Below, piece by piece: positions 16,686 to 25,651 of a stretch of DNA of 64,000 bases (position 1 is the first letter of the stretch; each line of letters starts with the position of its first letter). The notes under the pieces were generated by a model. That model worked only from the letters and a program-made list of their open reading frames with translations. It did no database searches and was not told the DNA's origin. Location: NCBI RefSeq assembly GCF_002312805.1, contig NZ_NMUA01000006.1, forward strand, positions 1 to 64,000. Reading direction: 5' to 3'. The DNA is from Sphingobium sp. D43FB (GTDB lineage: Bacteria; Pseudomonadota; Alphaproteobacteria; Sphingomonadales; Sphingomonadaceae). Made by a program: the position numbers and the translations under genes.

Positions 16686-17010
16686 AGGGGTTCCTTTTCG
16701 TGGCCGTTCGTCCCCTCCGAGGTGACATTTGCCAGCCCGAAGCCCTGTAGGAAAACGGTTTGTGGGGCAGGCCCTGGAAGCACCCGCAAGCGTTGGGAGA
16801 GGTCTCTCTCGCAGATGTCCAATGGTGATGCGGGCTTTGGGGCCGCGTCAAGGACGACGGGGCCCCACCATTTTTGCCGGGCAAGCCCGGAAAAAATCGT
16901 TGCCCCCATCGCCGCTTCGCGGCCGCGTGTGCCACGCGGTCCCTGACCCGGCCCGTCGCCCACATCCTCACACTTCCTGATGCGAAGCATCAACCATCAG
17001 GAGGTTTGAC
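16686..17010. other. Gene-free 325-bp divergent region
   Basis: The promoter space between the minus-strand DUF6437 gene and the plus-strand 78-residue ORF. It contains a ccgggcaagcccgg hairpin near 16877-16890. At 16976-17004, tgatgc/gcatca (loop GAA) and cctgatg/catcagg are mutually exclusive pairings, the second covering part of the AGGAGG ribosome site of the next gene. Confidence 0.4.
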
Positions 17011-17247
17011 ATGAACGCTAACGCTGCCCTTTCGTATTCCGGTTTTCGCGCTGACCAGTCGGCCTATGTTGCCGCACTGGATCAGGCCCATGCCCGGGCC
17101 TTTCACAGTTACTTCACGCAGTACATCCTGACCGATGACGAGGCGGGTTATGTCGCTATCGACGAGGGAGATTACGGGGCATTGCCGCAGGGTATGATGG
17201 ACCGGGTGATCGACACGGTTCCGGGTAAACTCAACGATGAATTCTGA
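17011..17247 (+). CDS. Small hypothetical protein
   Basis: 78 residues from ATG 17011 with a full CAGGAGG site. MNANAALSYSGFRADQSAYV, then AFHSYFTQYILTDDEAGYVA and MMDRVIDTVPGKLNDEF. It is acidic and aromatic, with no known domain. The strong ribosome site, possible translational hairpin and dedicated terminator suggest it is a real, expressed gene. Confidence 0.65.
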   Translation: MNANAALSYSGFRADQSAYVAALDQAHARAFHSYFTQYILTDDEAGYVAIDEGDYGALPQGMMDRVIDTVPGKLNDEF

Positions 17248-17257
17248 CGCTACCAGG

Positions 17258-17295
17258 AGGAGGAAGTCCAGGCATGGGCTTCCTCCTTTCTTTTT
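17258..17295 (+). terminator. Rho-independent terminator
   Basis: A perfect 9-bp stem, aggaggaag and cttcctcct, with a 12-nt loop, followed by a T-rich run (ttcttttt), 10 bp after the 78-residue gene. Confidence 0.8.
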
Positions 17296-17352
17296 GCTCG
17301 GCTCCCTTGGCTAACCCGTAGCCAGCGTTCAGGTGAGCACGTGATGGCAGCA

Positions 17353-17547
17353 TCAAATGTCCGCGTCGGCAGCATCGAACGCTTCGAGACGCTCGGGCAT
17401 GTCGAGCAGTTTCATGGCCGCCGCCGAAATGGCTTCGGCTTTCGTTGGGTAGGACTCGGCCGAACTGATCCCGACACCATTCGCGTAGGTGATGGTTGCC
17501 TGGAAGCCATTGCCTTTGGGCGTTGCGGACAGTGTTACGTTGGACAT
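17353..17547 (-). CDS. Small hypothetical protein
   Basis: 64 residues from ATG 17547 (an upstream GTG at 17562 is less likely). MSNVTLSATPKGNGFQATIT, YANGVGISSAESYPTKAEAI, then an acidic helix ending AFDAADADI. The beta-hairpin plus helix pattern resembles small double-stranded-RNA-like or YcfA-like folds, but nothing firm can be said. It is convergent with the terminator of the previous gene. Confidence 0.5.
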   Translation of the reverse strand: MSNVTLSATPKGNGFQATITYANGVGISSAESYPTKAEAISAAAMKLLDMPERLEAFDAADADI

Positions 17548-17562
17548 TCGCTGCACCCCCAT

Positions 17563-17986
17563 GCGGGTTAAAATGCTGGTCTGTCATACCATCGGATGCG
17601 AGCGCGGACCAGCGCGGCAGCCGCTGTGAATTCGCGGCCGAATGCGGCCAGGCCATCCCGCCGGAACGGCACATCTTGTCCTCCATCCATTATCTGGAAC
17701 CGCACCTGGATCAGCTATCTGGAAGGGGGGAATTCAAGCACACCGTACGCGACATGTCGCCGGTCATTTAGTCCCTGATACCAATGAATTATACCTAGAA
17801 AATAGGTTCGGTCACTTCTCAATCACATTGATATAATGTCATTTATGCAATTTGAAGTGATTGGCGGGGAGGCGGAAAGGGGCGGAATTGCTGAGTCCAT
17901 TCGTTCTTGACATGTTCTTCATTGTGATTTAACCGGGAAAGCACTTTCGCAGTGCGGCCAGGCTCCTCGTTTGAAGGAGTCGGTCA
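17563..17986. other. Gene-free AT-rich region upstream of the relaxosome operon; candidate oriT
   Basis: 424 bp without a credible gene. GC drops sharply at 17770-17930. Nested repeats occur: tcacttc (17812-17818) pairs with gaagtga (17854-17860), enclosing the imperfect palindrome cattgatataatg (17826-17838). The position just before the small DNA-binding protein, traD and the relaxase is where MobF origins of transfer usually lie. No nic site can be assigned by eye. Confidence 0.45.
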
Positions 17987-18319
17987 ATGTCACGACCAAT
18001 ATCTCTGCAAGTCTACGTCACCTCCGAACTCGCCGGGCGGGTTCGGATTGCTGCTGCCGCCGACGGTCTGGCGGTCAGCGAATGGCTGCGTTCGATCATC
18101 TTTCGGGCCTGCGAAGATGAAATCTCCGTAGCGAGCGATCGCGGTCTCCTGCGCCGGCTCTATCGCCAGTCCCTGTTCTCCATGGTGGGGGTCGATGCCC
18201 TGCTTGCCGGGCACAAGGATCACGCTTTGCGCGAACGGGTCCACCAGGCCTTTGCCGCCAAGTGCAAGCAGGCCGGCCTCACTGCCAGCACCGACGAGGG
18301 AGGCTCCCATGAAGCGTAA
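17987..18319 (+). CDS. Small relaxosome-type protein (ribbon-helix-helix-like)
   Basis: 110 residues; GAAGGAG box. The start SRPISLQVYVTSELAGRVRI, followed by AAADGLAVSEWLRSIIFRAC, is a ribbon-helix-helix pattern as in MobC/TraY-like auxiliary proteins. The rest is helical. It overlaps traD by 11 bp, so the three genes here (this one, traD, relaxase) form one operon. A role in nicking-complex assembly at oriT is inferred from fold and place. Confidence 0.65.
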   Translation: MSRPISLQVYVTSELAGRVRIAAAADGLAVSEWLRSIIFRACEDEISVASDRGLLRRLYRQSLFSMVGVDALLAGHKDHALRERVHQAFAAKCKQAGLTASTDEGGSHEA

Positions 18320-20684
18320 CCTCGTCAACTTCACGCGCGGCAGCCAGCTGCTCGGCCACTTCGGTTTCATGTTCGCTGCCGGGCTGAAGGGGCCCCTGCT
18401 CATCGCCCTTGCCGTCCTCTCCTCGATGTCGTGGTGGATGCTTTCGGGCGGGCTTACCGACCACGAAACCTACCTCGTGTGGATGAGGCTTTATGCCTCT
18501 GCCTACTGCTTCATGGAATTCGATCCCGCCAAGCAGGTGGCGCTCGAAACAGGCTTTGGCGGGACCGTCCAGTTCCCCATCGCGATGGTCGAAAATTTCC
18601 CGCCGGTGGTACGTGCATGGGGCCACATGGTGGACATTCTCCAAGGCGTCTTGTGGCGCTCGGCGCTCGCCCTCCTGCCAGCCTTCGCCCTGTTCTACTG
18701 GTTCGCTGCGCGCTTTGGTCGCAAGTCCAAGGAGCGCAAGCACGAGCGCGGCGCCATGCTGGTGACCCTGGCCGAACTGGTCGAGGAAATCCGTGTCTAC
18801 AACCTTGCCGAACGGGCGAAGGAACTGGCCCAGGCGATGGGATGGCGCTGGCGGCTCTGTACGCCGGGCGAACTCGCCAAGGTCTTTCCCTACCGCCCGT
18901 CGAAGCTGGCCAAGGTCAGCTATCCCTGGCGGCTCGAGCAGAGCCACGCGATGCTCATCGGCACGACCGGCATGGGCAAGACCGTCGCCCTGTCGGATAT
19001 GATCGAGGAAGCGCGCAGCCGCAGCCAGCGCGCCGTGATCTTCGACCTGACCGGCGCATTCATAGAGCATTTCTACGACAGCAGCCGGGACGTCATCCTC
19101 AACCCGCTTGATGCGCGCTGTCCGCGATGGAGCGTGTTCGACGAGTGCCGTGACGAGGCCGAGTTTACCGCGGCCGCCGAAGCACTCGTGCCGCACGATG
19201 GCGGTGGGTCGGAGCAGTTCTGGGTACTCGCCGCGCGGCTGTTGTTTGTCGAAATGTGCCTGAAGTTGCGCGCGCGCGGACAAGGGACGAACGAGGCGCT
19301 GGCGTCAGAACTGATGACGGCGGACCTGGCATCGGTGCACCGGCTGATGCGCGGTACGATCGCCGACCCGCTCACTGCCCCCGAGGCTGCACGCATGGCG
19401 GAATCGATCCGCGCCGTGTTCAATGCCAACGCCAAGGCGCTGAAGCTTTTGCCGCAAAGTGGGCGCCGCTTCTCGCTCCGGCAATGGGTTGAGCAGGACG
19501 ATGGTTCGGGCTCGATGGTGTTCATCTCGGCCAGATATGTTGACATGAGCGTGTGTTCGCAGCTGCTCACTGTCTGGCTTGATCTGGCAATGAACACGCT
19601 GATGACGCTCGATCGGACCAGGGACTTGCGCGTCTGGTTCTTCGTCGATGAGCTCGGAGCATTGCACCGCCTGCCGGCCCTCGAGAAGGGCCTTCAGACC
19701 GCGCGCAATTTCGGCGGCGCGATCGTCACCGGCATCCATGCCTATGCCAAGCTCAAGGAAGTCTACGGTGAGAACATGGCGATGACGCTTTCATCGCTTG
19801 CCAGGACCAAGCTGATCCTCGGCACCGCCGACCGCGAGACCGCCACATGGTGTTCCGATTTCATCGGCCACACCCAGGTGCGCGACATGGAGGAGGGTTA
19901 CACCTACGGCTACAACAACGCGCGCGATGCGGTCAGTCTGACTTCGCGCAAGCACATCGAGCCGCTGCTGCTGCCCGACCAGTTGATGAACCTCGCGCGT
20001 CTTTCGGGCTACATCAAGTTCCCCGACGGATTCCCGGCGGCACCGGTAAAGCTGACGCCCGTCACACGTCGCAGACGGGCCGAGCCGTTCATTCGCAGAG
20101 CCGGCGATGATGGCGGACCGGAAGGGGGCGGGACACCCGTGATCCCTCTGAAGCCATGGCTCCCCGACGACGGAAATTCCGCCTCCGAGCACCCATCGTC
20201 GAACGACGACGGGGCGGGCAAGCGGGTCATCCCCAAGCAGGGCGAACTGGCGCTCGAACGCTCTGCCAGGGCAAAGCCCGGCCAGGACGAGGTAGCGGCA
20301 TTGCCGGCACAAGCGACCGCACCAGGCAGCGTTGCCGATCGCGACATACGGACCGCAACCGGTGTGCCCTATGCAGCCGGAGGGCCAGCGCAGGTGGAGC
20401 AGCCAGACACGGCAAAAGTCCAGGAAACCGCCCCTGCCATTCCCAAGGACAGCGTGCTCAAGGCCGGGTCGGCCGATGGTCAGGAACCGGCAAAGACCGA
20501 TGGCGTGCGCAGCGATGCGCCTCGCCTTATGGCGAGGCAGTCCGGGCAGGCTCCTGAGGAGCGCCAGCGTGCACCCAATGCGGCGGCGGAAGCGCGCAAA
20601 CTGATGCTTGAAGATGGCCTCACCGAGCCCGATCCATCTGCCAGAGATGATCGCGGCTTCGGCGATGTCGACATGGATATCTGA
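18309..20684 (+). CDS. traD: TraD-type conjugative coupling protein
   Basis: 791 residues from ATG 18309 (GAGGGAGG box), overlapping the previous gene. Two N-terminal membrane segments (about 28-46 and 115-134), Walker A GTTGMGKT at 218-225 and Walker B RVWFFVDELG at 441-450. It is the F-type coupling ATPase that links the relaxase-DNA complex to the transfer channel in the inner membrane. The last 170 residues are low-complexity and variable, as in TraD tails that contact the relaxosome. The relaxase gene follows after 35 bp. Confidence 0.92.
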   Translation: MKRNLVNFTRGSQLLGHFGFMFAAGLKGPLLIALAVLSSMSWWMLSGGLTDHETYLVWMRLYASAYCFMEFDPAKQVALETGFGGTVQFPIAMVENFPPVVRAWGHMVDILQGVLWRSALALLPAFALFYWFAARFGRKSKERKHERGAMLVTLAELVEEIRVYNLAERAKELAQAMGWRWRLCTPGELAKVFPYRPSKLAKVSYPWRLEQSHAMLIGTTGMGKTVALSDMIEEARSRSQRAVIFDLTGAFIEHFYDSSRDVILNPLDARCPRWSVFDECRDEAEFTAAAEALVPHDGGGSEQFWVLAARLLFVEMCLKLRARGQGTNEALASELMTADLASVHRLMRGTIADPLTAPEAARMAESIRAVFNANAKALKLLPQSGRRFSLRQWVEQDDGSGSMVFISARYVDMSVCSQLLTVWLDLAMNTLMTLDRTRDLRVWFFVDELGALHRLPALEKGLQTARNFGGAIVTGIHAYAKLKEVYGENMAMTLSSLARTKLILGTADRETATWCSDFIGHTQVRDMEEGYTYGYNNARDAVSLTSRKHIEPLLLPDQLMNLARLSGYIKFPDGFPAAPVKLTPVTRRRRAEPFIRRAGDDGGPEGGGTPVIPLKPWLPDDGNSASEHPSSNDDGAGKRVIPKQGELALERSARAKPGQDEVAALPAQATAPGSVADRDIRTATGVPYAAGGPAQVEQPDTAKVQETAPAIPKDSVLKAGSADGQEPAKTDGVRSDAPRLMARQSGQAPEERQRAPNAAAEARKLMLEDGLTEPDPSARDDRGFGDVDMDI

Positions 20685-20719
20685 CCACTGACGGCGGCGC
20701 TGCAGGAGGAGCCCACACC

Positions 20720-23656
20720 ATGCTTTCCGCAGCCAACGTGCGCACGGCCGGCGGCGCCGCCAATTATTTTGCCTCGGACAACTACTATACCCGGGCCGAT
20801 GCCGACCGGTCCGGCGAATGGTTCGGCAAGGGCGCGGAGCGTCAGGGCCTCGAGGGCCGGGTCGATGCGCGCCTATTCGAAGCTGTGCTCAAAGGAATGC
20901 TGCCCGATGGCAGCCGGGTTGGCAGCGACGGGCGCGAGCATCGTGCGGGGACAGATCTCACGTTTTCCATGCCCAAGAGCTGGTCGCTCCTCGCGCTTGT
21001 CGGCGGCGACAAGCGGATCATCGATGCCTACGCCGCAGCCGTGAAGGAGACGCTTGCCTGGGCGGAAAAGAACCTTGCTGAAACCCGCATCGAGGTGCGC
21101 GGACGTGAGAAGATCGCCCAGACCGGCAACTTGCTCGTGGCGCTATTCCAGCACGATACCAACCGCAACCAGGAGCCCAATGCCCACATCCATGCCGTCG
21201 TCGCCAACGTGACCCAGGGGTCTGATGGCAAGTGGCGAGCGCTTCGCAATGACAAGCTCTGGGAGCACAATACGCTCCTCAATGCGATGACGATGGCGCG
21301 CTTCCGGCTCTCGGTTGAAAAGCTCGGCTACGAAATCGGCGAGACCGGCAAGCATGGCAATTTTGAAGCGGCGGGGGTGCCCCGGCACGTCCGCGATGCC
21401 TTCAGTTCCCGCCGCGCCGAAATCGTTGCAGCGCTTGAAGGGATGAACGGCAAGGGGCTGGCCGCGCGCAATGCCGCCAACCTCATGACGCGCGCGGCAA
21501 AGCAGACGATCGAGGATCGCGGCGCGCTTGGCCAGCAATGGCGCGACCAGGCGGCACGGATCGGTTTCGACCCCGCCGAGGTTATCGCTAGGGCCAATGG
21601 CAGGGCTGCCATGGACATCGGCGGGGTGCCAACGCTCGGCGGGTTTGTTCGCGACGTGGTCGAGCACGGTCGCGGCATTGCCCAGGCCCTTGCCGAGCGA
21701 TTGGGGCTGCGCGCCGGCGATCCGCTCGTCCCGCGCGATCTTGCCAGAAAATCGCCGCAGGAGATTGCCGCTGTCCATGCTGTTGCTTCGGCTGTGCGCC
21801 ACCTTTCCGAACGCGAAGCGGCCTTTGCCCGCACCGACATTTACAAGGCCGCCCTGGGGTTCGGATTGCCGGTGGCCTTGCCGGAGATCGAGCGCAGGGT
21901 GGAGCAACTGCTGCGACAGGGCGAACTCGCGCGCGGCAAAGGGGCGGACCGGGGACTTGTCACAACGGTGGGGGCCATTGCGACCGAGCAGCGGATTGTC
22001 GCGGCCGTTGAAGCAGGGCGCGGGATGGCACCGCCCATCGTCGATCCAGCCGAGGCAGGCGCACGCCTACAGGCGCTTTCCCAGCTCAAATATGGGATGA
22101 CCCTCAACCAGGGGCAGGAGGCCGCAGGAAGGCTTCTCCTTGGCTCCAGCAACCGCATTGTGGCCATCCAGGGGGTGGCGGGGGCAGGCAAGAGCACCGT
22201 GCTCCAACCCGTCGCCGACATTTTGCGGGAGGAAGGCAAATCCGTACTCGGGCTCGCCGTCCAGAACACGCTCGTGCAGATGCTGGAACGCGACACCGGG
22301 ATCCCATCAATGACCGTGGCGCGGTTCCTGAAGCGCCATGCCGCGCTGCTCGAAGGCGGAGACAAAGCGGTCCTTGCGTCGGCGCGCAGCGAACTGCGCG
22401 GCACCGTAGTCCTCCTCGACGAAGCCTCGATGGTCGGCAATACCGACAAGGAAAAGCTGGTTGGCCTCGCGAACCTCCTCGAGCTTTCGCGCTTCGCCAG
22501 TATCGGCGACAGGAAGCAATTGGGTGCGGTCGATGCCGGCAAACCCTTTGAGGTCATGCAGAAGGCTGGCGTCGAGACAGCGACCATGAACATCAACTTG
22601 CGCGGTCGTGACCGGGCACTGCGGGCTGCCCAGCATGCCGCACAAGGCGGGCAGATCGAAGAAGCCTTGCGCCACCTGGGATCCAATGTCGTCGAGGTCG
22701 GGGAAGGGGCGGCTATCGAGGCCGCCGCAGCATGGCTGGCGCTTGCACCCGCCGAGCGTGAGCGGACTGCCATCTATGCGTCGGGCCGCACACTGCGCAG
22801 CGAGGTGAACCAGGCTGTTCAGACAGGTCTGAAGGCCAATGGCGAACTGGGGCAGCCTGCGCTCAAGCTCGACGTGCTTGCGCGCGTCAATACGACGCGC
22901 GAGGAGCTGCGGTATGCGGGCACCTATGTTCGCGGCATGGTTGTTGAAGTCGACCGCGACAAGCGCGCCCAGGGCCTCATGCGCGGAACCTATCGAGTGG
23001 TTGAAACCGACACCAAACGTGAGCGCGTCACCCTCGAAAACGGGCGCGGCAAGCACTTCGAATTCAGACCAGGGAAGCTCCGGCCGCAAGGCGAGCATGA
23101 CCCCTTGCGGCTCTACGAGCTGAAGCCTCTTGAACTCCATGCCGGCGACCGCATCCGCTGGACGGACACGGACCACAAGCGTGGCCTGATCAATGCCGAT
23201 CAAGCCCGGATTACCGGGATCGGCAGCAAGTCCGTTAAACTGACTACATCGATGGGCATCGCGCATGAGCTGGCAAGGGAGGATCCGATGTTGCGGAGGC
23301 TCGACCTCGCCTATGCACTCAATGCTCACATGGCGCAGGGATTGACTTCGGACCGGGGGATCGCGGTCATGGACAGCCGGGAGCGCAATCTGTCGAACCA
23401 GCAGACGTTCCTGGTGACAATCACCCGTTTGCGTGACGGACTCACGCTCTTCGTTGACAATGCGTCGCGGCTCGAGGCGGCGGTCGGGCGCAACACCGGC
23501 ATGAAGCGCTCGGCGCTCGAAACCGTCGATCTGCTCCGCGATGCGGCGGCCCAGGGGCAAGCAAAGGGCGATCAGATGGATAAGGTACAAGCGCCCGGTC
23601 GCGAGCCACCCGAGCGTGACCGCTCGATCGTCAAACCCTTCGAAATCGGCATCTGA
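20720..23656 (+). CDS. traI: MobF conjugative relaxase-helicase (TraI/TrwC family)
   Basis: 978 residues from ATG 20720 with CAGGAGG. Residues 1-300: TrwC relaxase with N-terminal tyrosines (Y16, Y22, Y23 in NYFASDNYYTRAD), FSMPKSWSLL, and the metal triad H145, H156, H158 (FQHDTNRNQEPNAHIHAVV). From about 470: RecD-like helicase with Walker A GVAGAGKST (about 485) and VLLDEASMVG. It nicks oriT and unwinds the strand for transfer. It is shorter than F TraI (1,756) and close to TrwC (966), so the F TraI C-terminal region is lacking. It pairs here with an F-type channel. Confidence 0.93.
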   Translation: MLSAANVRTAGGAANYFASDNYYTRADADRSGEWFGKGAERQGLEGRVDARLFEAVLKGMLPDGSRVGSDGREHRAGTDLTFSMPKSWSLLALVGGDKRIIDAYAAAVKETLAWAEKNLAETRIEVRGREKIAQTGNLLVALFQHDTNRNQEPNAHIHAVVANVTQGSDGKWRALRNDKLWEHNTLLNAMTMARFRLSVEKLGYEIGETGKHGNFEAAGVPRHVRDAFSSRRAEIVAALEGMNGKGLAARNAANLMTRAAKQTIEDRGALGQQWRDQAARIGFDPAEVIARANGRAAMDIGGVPTLGGFVRDVVEHGRGIAQALAERLGLRAGDPLVPRDLARKSPQEIAAVHAVASAVRHLSEREAAFARTDIYKAALGFGLPVALPEIERRVEQLLRQGELARGKGADRGLVTTVGAIATEQRIVAAVEAGRGMAPPIVDPAEAGARLQALSQLKYGMTLNQGQEAAGRLLLGSSNRIVAIQGVAGAGKSTVLQPVADILREEGKSVLGLAVQNTLVQMLERDTGIPSMTVARFLKRHAALLEGGDKAVLASARSELRGTVVLLDEASMVGNTDKEKLVGLANLLELSRFASIGDRKQLGAVDAGKPFEVMQKAGVETATMNINLRGRDRALRAAQHAAQGGQIEEALRHLGSNVVEVGEGAAIEAAAAWLALAPAERERTAIYASGRTLRSEVNQAVQTGLKANGELGQPALKLDVLARVNTTREELRYAGTYVRGMVVEVDRDKRAQGLMRGTYRVVETDTKRERVTLENGRGKHFEFRPGKLRPQGEHDPLRLYELKPLELHAGDRIRWTDTDHKRGLINADQARITGIGSKSVKLTTSMGIAHELAREDPMLRRLDLAYALNAHMAQGLTSDRGIAVMDSRERNLSNQQTFLVTITRLRDGLTLFVDNASRLEAAVGRNTGMKRSALETVDLLRDAAAQGQAKGDQMDKVQAPGREPPERDRSIVKPFEIGI

Positions 23657-23708
23657 CAGCAGTCGCAAGAGGGCTCGTCGCCTGAGTTCAATGGCATGCA
23701 GATTGACT

Positions 23709-24224
23709 TTAAGTTCCTAATTTGTTCTCAATGCGGCCATGCCCCGAATCGCTGACGATATTCTGCTCACCCATCTGGAAGTGGCGCTTGCGGTAGCCCC
23801 CGAGCCAGTTCTCTGCGGACTCAACGCCGATGACCCGCGCCAGCAGCGGAACGCCCGGGTAGATCTCGCGCGGCATCTGGTCGAGCGCATGCGCGGGTTC
23901 GTAATCGAAGGCGAAGGGGGCAAGCGCGGTGAAGGGCAGTCCTGTCTCTTCCCGGGCGATCTTTCGCCGATCGGTTGACCAGTACGTCAGAGCGCTGTCG
24001 ATCGCATGAAGGCGTATCGGTCGGTGCCGGGACGTCGGCTTATCATTGAGGTCTGCCAGATCGGCAATTCGCCTTGCGATCGCCTGCCAGGTGCGGACAC
24101 CTTCCTGATCACCGGCAAGGGCAAGGGCGCCAATCTGCTCGGTCACATGGCGCGGGGCATCATGCCCATGGACCGTGAGCACCTGGTTGGCGCAGGCCCA
24201 AAGTTCCCAGTTGCTTAGCGGCAA
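23709..24224 (-). CDS. DUF6961-like hypothetical protein
   Basis: 171 residues if translation starts at TTG 24224, which overlaps the stop of the upstream nuclease gene; the frame itself is open to 24314. The core PLSNWELWACANQVLTVHGH, then DAPRHVTEQIGALALAGDQE and TWQAIARRIADL is the DUF6961 pattern (helical, unknown role). After that the sequence is unassigned. It is third in the S24-repressor operon. Confidence 0.55.
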   Translation of the reverse strand: MPLSNWELWACANQVLTVHGHDAPRHVTEQIGALALAGDQEGVRTWQAIARRIADLADLNDKPTSRHRPIRLHAIDSALTYWSTDRRKIAREETGLPFTALAPFAFDYEPAHALDQMPREIYPGVPLLARVIGVESAENWLGGYRKRHFQMGEQNIVSDSGHGRIENKLGT

Positions 24225-24640
24225 CGGTGGTTCTTCCAGTAGCGGTCCCACCGTAGCACCGTTCCGGTGCGCACCATCGCGCAGGACAGATCGGCACCCG
24301 AGGCAAGGGTGCACCAGGCCGCGGTCCGCGAGCCGCCGGCCGAACCTTCAGAGCGGCAGTGCATAGCTGGGGCCGAAACGATCACATGCCCTGTCGGTAT
24401 TGTCCCGCGTGGGCCGCCGAGGAGCGAAACGAGGCGGTCGCGCGCTTGGAGTGCGGTGGCGGGCGGGCAGGGCTGGTTGGTCCGGCAGGTGCCGTCCATC
24501 TCGCGCGCTGCAATACCCGAAATCCGGATATGCGGGCCCTCCGCGCACCAGATCGGTCCATCGCCGTCCCAGACATGGGTCGGAGTACAGGTGAAGCTTT
24601 GTCCTGCCGCGACGACGGCGGCTGCAAGTGTCAGGAACAT
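24215..24640 (-). CDS. Thermonuclease (SNase)-like secreted protein
   Basis: 141 residues with an N-terminal signal peptide (MFLTLAAAVVAAGQSFTCTP). VWDGDGPIWCAEGPHIRISG then IAAREMDG matches the SNase start (the DGD, R and E elements), with six or more cysteines, and MVRTGTVLRWDRYWKNHRC at the end. SNase-like proteins cut nucleic acid in the periplasm or outside. Some active-site spacing differs from staphylococcal nuclease, so activity is uncertain. It lies 9 bp downstream of the S24 repressor. Confidence 0.7.
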   Translation of the reverse strand: MFLTLAAAVVAAGQSFTCTPTHVWDGDGPIWCAEGPHIRISGIAAREMDGTCRTNQPCPPATALQARDRLVSLLGGPRGTIPTGHVIVSAPAMHCRSEGSAGGSRTAAWCTLASGADLSCAMVRTGTVLRWDRYWKNHRCR

Positions 24641-24649
24641 TTTGAAACT

Positions 24650-25297
24650 CTACTGAAGTTTGCGGCCGAACCAGAGCACCCGGCCGACGATGTTGATGGC
24701 GCGGCGTTCGAGCCCGCGCCAGCTTGGATAAGCAGCGTTGTCGCTCACCACCGAAATCCGCCGACCTTGCGGCTCGATTGCGATCCGCTTGACGCTAAGC
24801 GCGTCATCCATGCGCAGGACATAGATCCCGTCGCGCAGCCGTGCTTGGCCATCACCTAGATCGACCATCACTTCGTCCCCATCGTTGAGCGTCGGCTCCA
24901 TGGAGTCCCCGATAACGTGGATGATCGACAAGCTTGAGGCCTTGCTAGGGGTGAGCTTGCGGAGCCAACCTTCGTCGAAACCGAATTGTCCGCTTTTGCG
25001 TTCCATTTCGGCGAGCGCGCCGTGACCGGCAGATGCTTCGACATCCAGAACCGGTATCTGCACCAGTTCGACCACGGGGGAGCTGCGATGGGGCGGTGCG
25101 CCCAAAATGCGCTCATCCACGCCGAAGAATCGCGCGAGAATGTTGCGATCGCTCTCGTCGAGATACCGCGGGCTACCCTTGCGAATGTACTGCTGGATAT
25201 AGGACACATTGCGGCCGAGCAGCCGCGAAATCCCTGAGTACGTGCAGCCTTTTCTTGCCAGGATGAGCTCGTCCAGAGCCCTTCGTGCTTCGTCCAT
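24650..25297 (-). CDS. S24-family LexA/CI-like repressor
   Basis: 215 residues from ATG 25297 (an upstream GTG at 25315 is possible). An N-terminal DNA-binding region (TYSGISRLLGRNVSYIQQYI, with a LDESDRNILARFFGV helix) is followed by the S24 autoprotease: Ser in HVIGDSMEPTLNDGDEVMV and Lys in DALSVKRIAI. The cleavage bond would be in VEASAGHGAL. Such proteins self-cleave with RecA on DNA damage, then derepress. Palindromes in the divergent promoter region are its likely operators, so it may control the SNase operon and the divergent methyltransferase-HNH operon. Confidence 0.85.
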   Translation of the reverse strand: MDEARRALDELILARKGCTYSGISRLLGRNVSYIQQYIRKGSPRYLDESDRNILARFFGVDERILGAPPHRSSPVVELVQIPVLDVEASAGHGALAEMERKSGQFGFDEGWLRKLTPSKASSLSIIHVIGDSMEPTLNDGDEVMVDLGDGQARLRDGIYVLRMDDALSVKRIAIEPQGRRISVVSDNAAYPSWRGLERRAINIVGRVLWFGRKLQ

Positions 25298-25320
25298 CAC
25301 TCGCTGTCCTGTCACGATCG

Positions 25321-25348
25321 CTAGGAAAAACCATCCTAGACTCTAGGA
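25321..25348. promoter_or_regulatory. Palindromic operator cluster of the S24 repressor
   Basis: TCCTAGA-C-TCTAGGA is a perfect palindrome (25334-25348). CTAGGA (25321-25326) also pairs with TCCTAG (25334-25339), so three half-sites of the same word occur in 28 bp. It sits between the divergent S24 gene and the 60-residue gene, in the right place for autoregulation and shared control. Confidence 0.65.
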
Positions 25349-25403
25349 CGCCTTCCTAATATGAACAAAACAAGAACGCAAGGATAAAGCGAGTCGGACG
25401 GCA

Positions 25404-25586
25404 ATGGAGCTACTGGAGCAGATCGAGACCTATCTGGTGCGGACGAAAACACCGCCGAGCAAGTTCGGGCGCATGGCCGTCGGAGATCCGCGGTTCGTAG
25501 AGGATTTGCGGTCAGGTCGACGGCCGCGCCGTCTGACGCAAGAGCGGGTGAAACTCTACATCACTGCAAGTGATGCCAATTGGTGA
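25404..25586 (+). CDS. Small conserved protein, divergent from the S24 repressor
   Basis: 60 residues, starting MELLEQIETYLVRTKTPPSK, then FGRMAVGDPRFVEDLRSGRR-PRRLTQERV. The pattern (short helix, FGR.AVGDP.FV.DLR.GR..R) recurs in many sphingomonad genomes as a small helical, probably DNA-contacting protein of unknown role. Its start is 56 bp from the operator cluster. Its stop overlaps a possible start (GTG 25583) of the methyltransferase-HNH gene, suggesting coupling. Confidence 0.7.
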   Translation: MELLEQIETYLVRTKTPPSKFGRMAVGDPRFVEDLRSGRRPRRLTQERVKLYITASDANW

Positions 25587-25651
25587 AACCGTTTGAACTG
25601 GCAACACAGTTGGCCCCATCTATGGGGTCGATAGTAGGTGGGGTCGGTTTG

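Noticed and set aside
22307-23668. 453-residue minus-strand frame opposite the relaxase
   Set aside because: Shadow of the helicase part of the relaxase.
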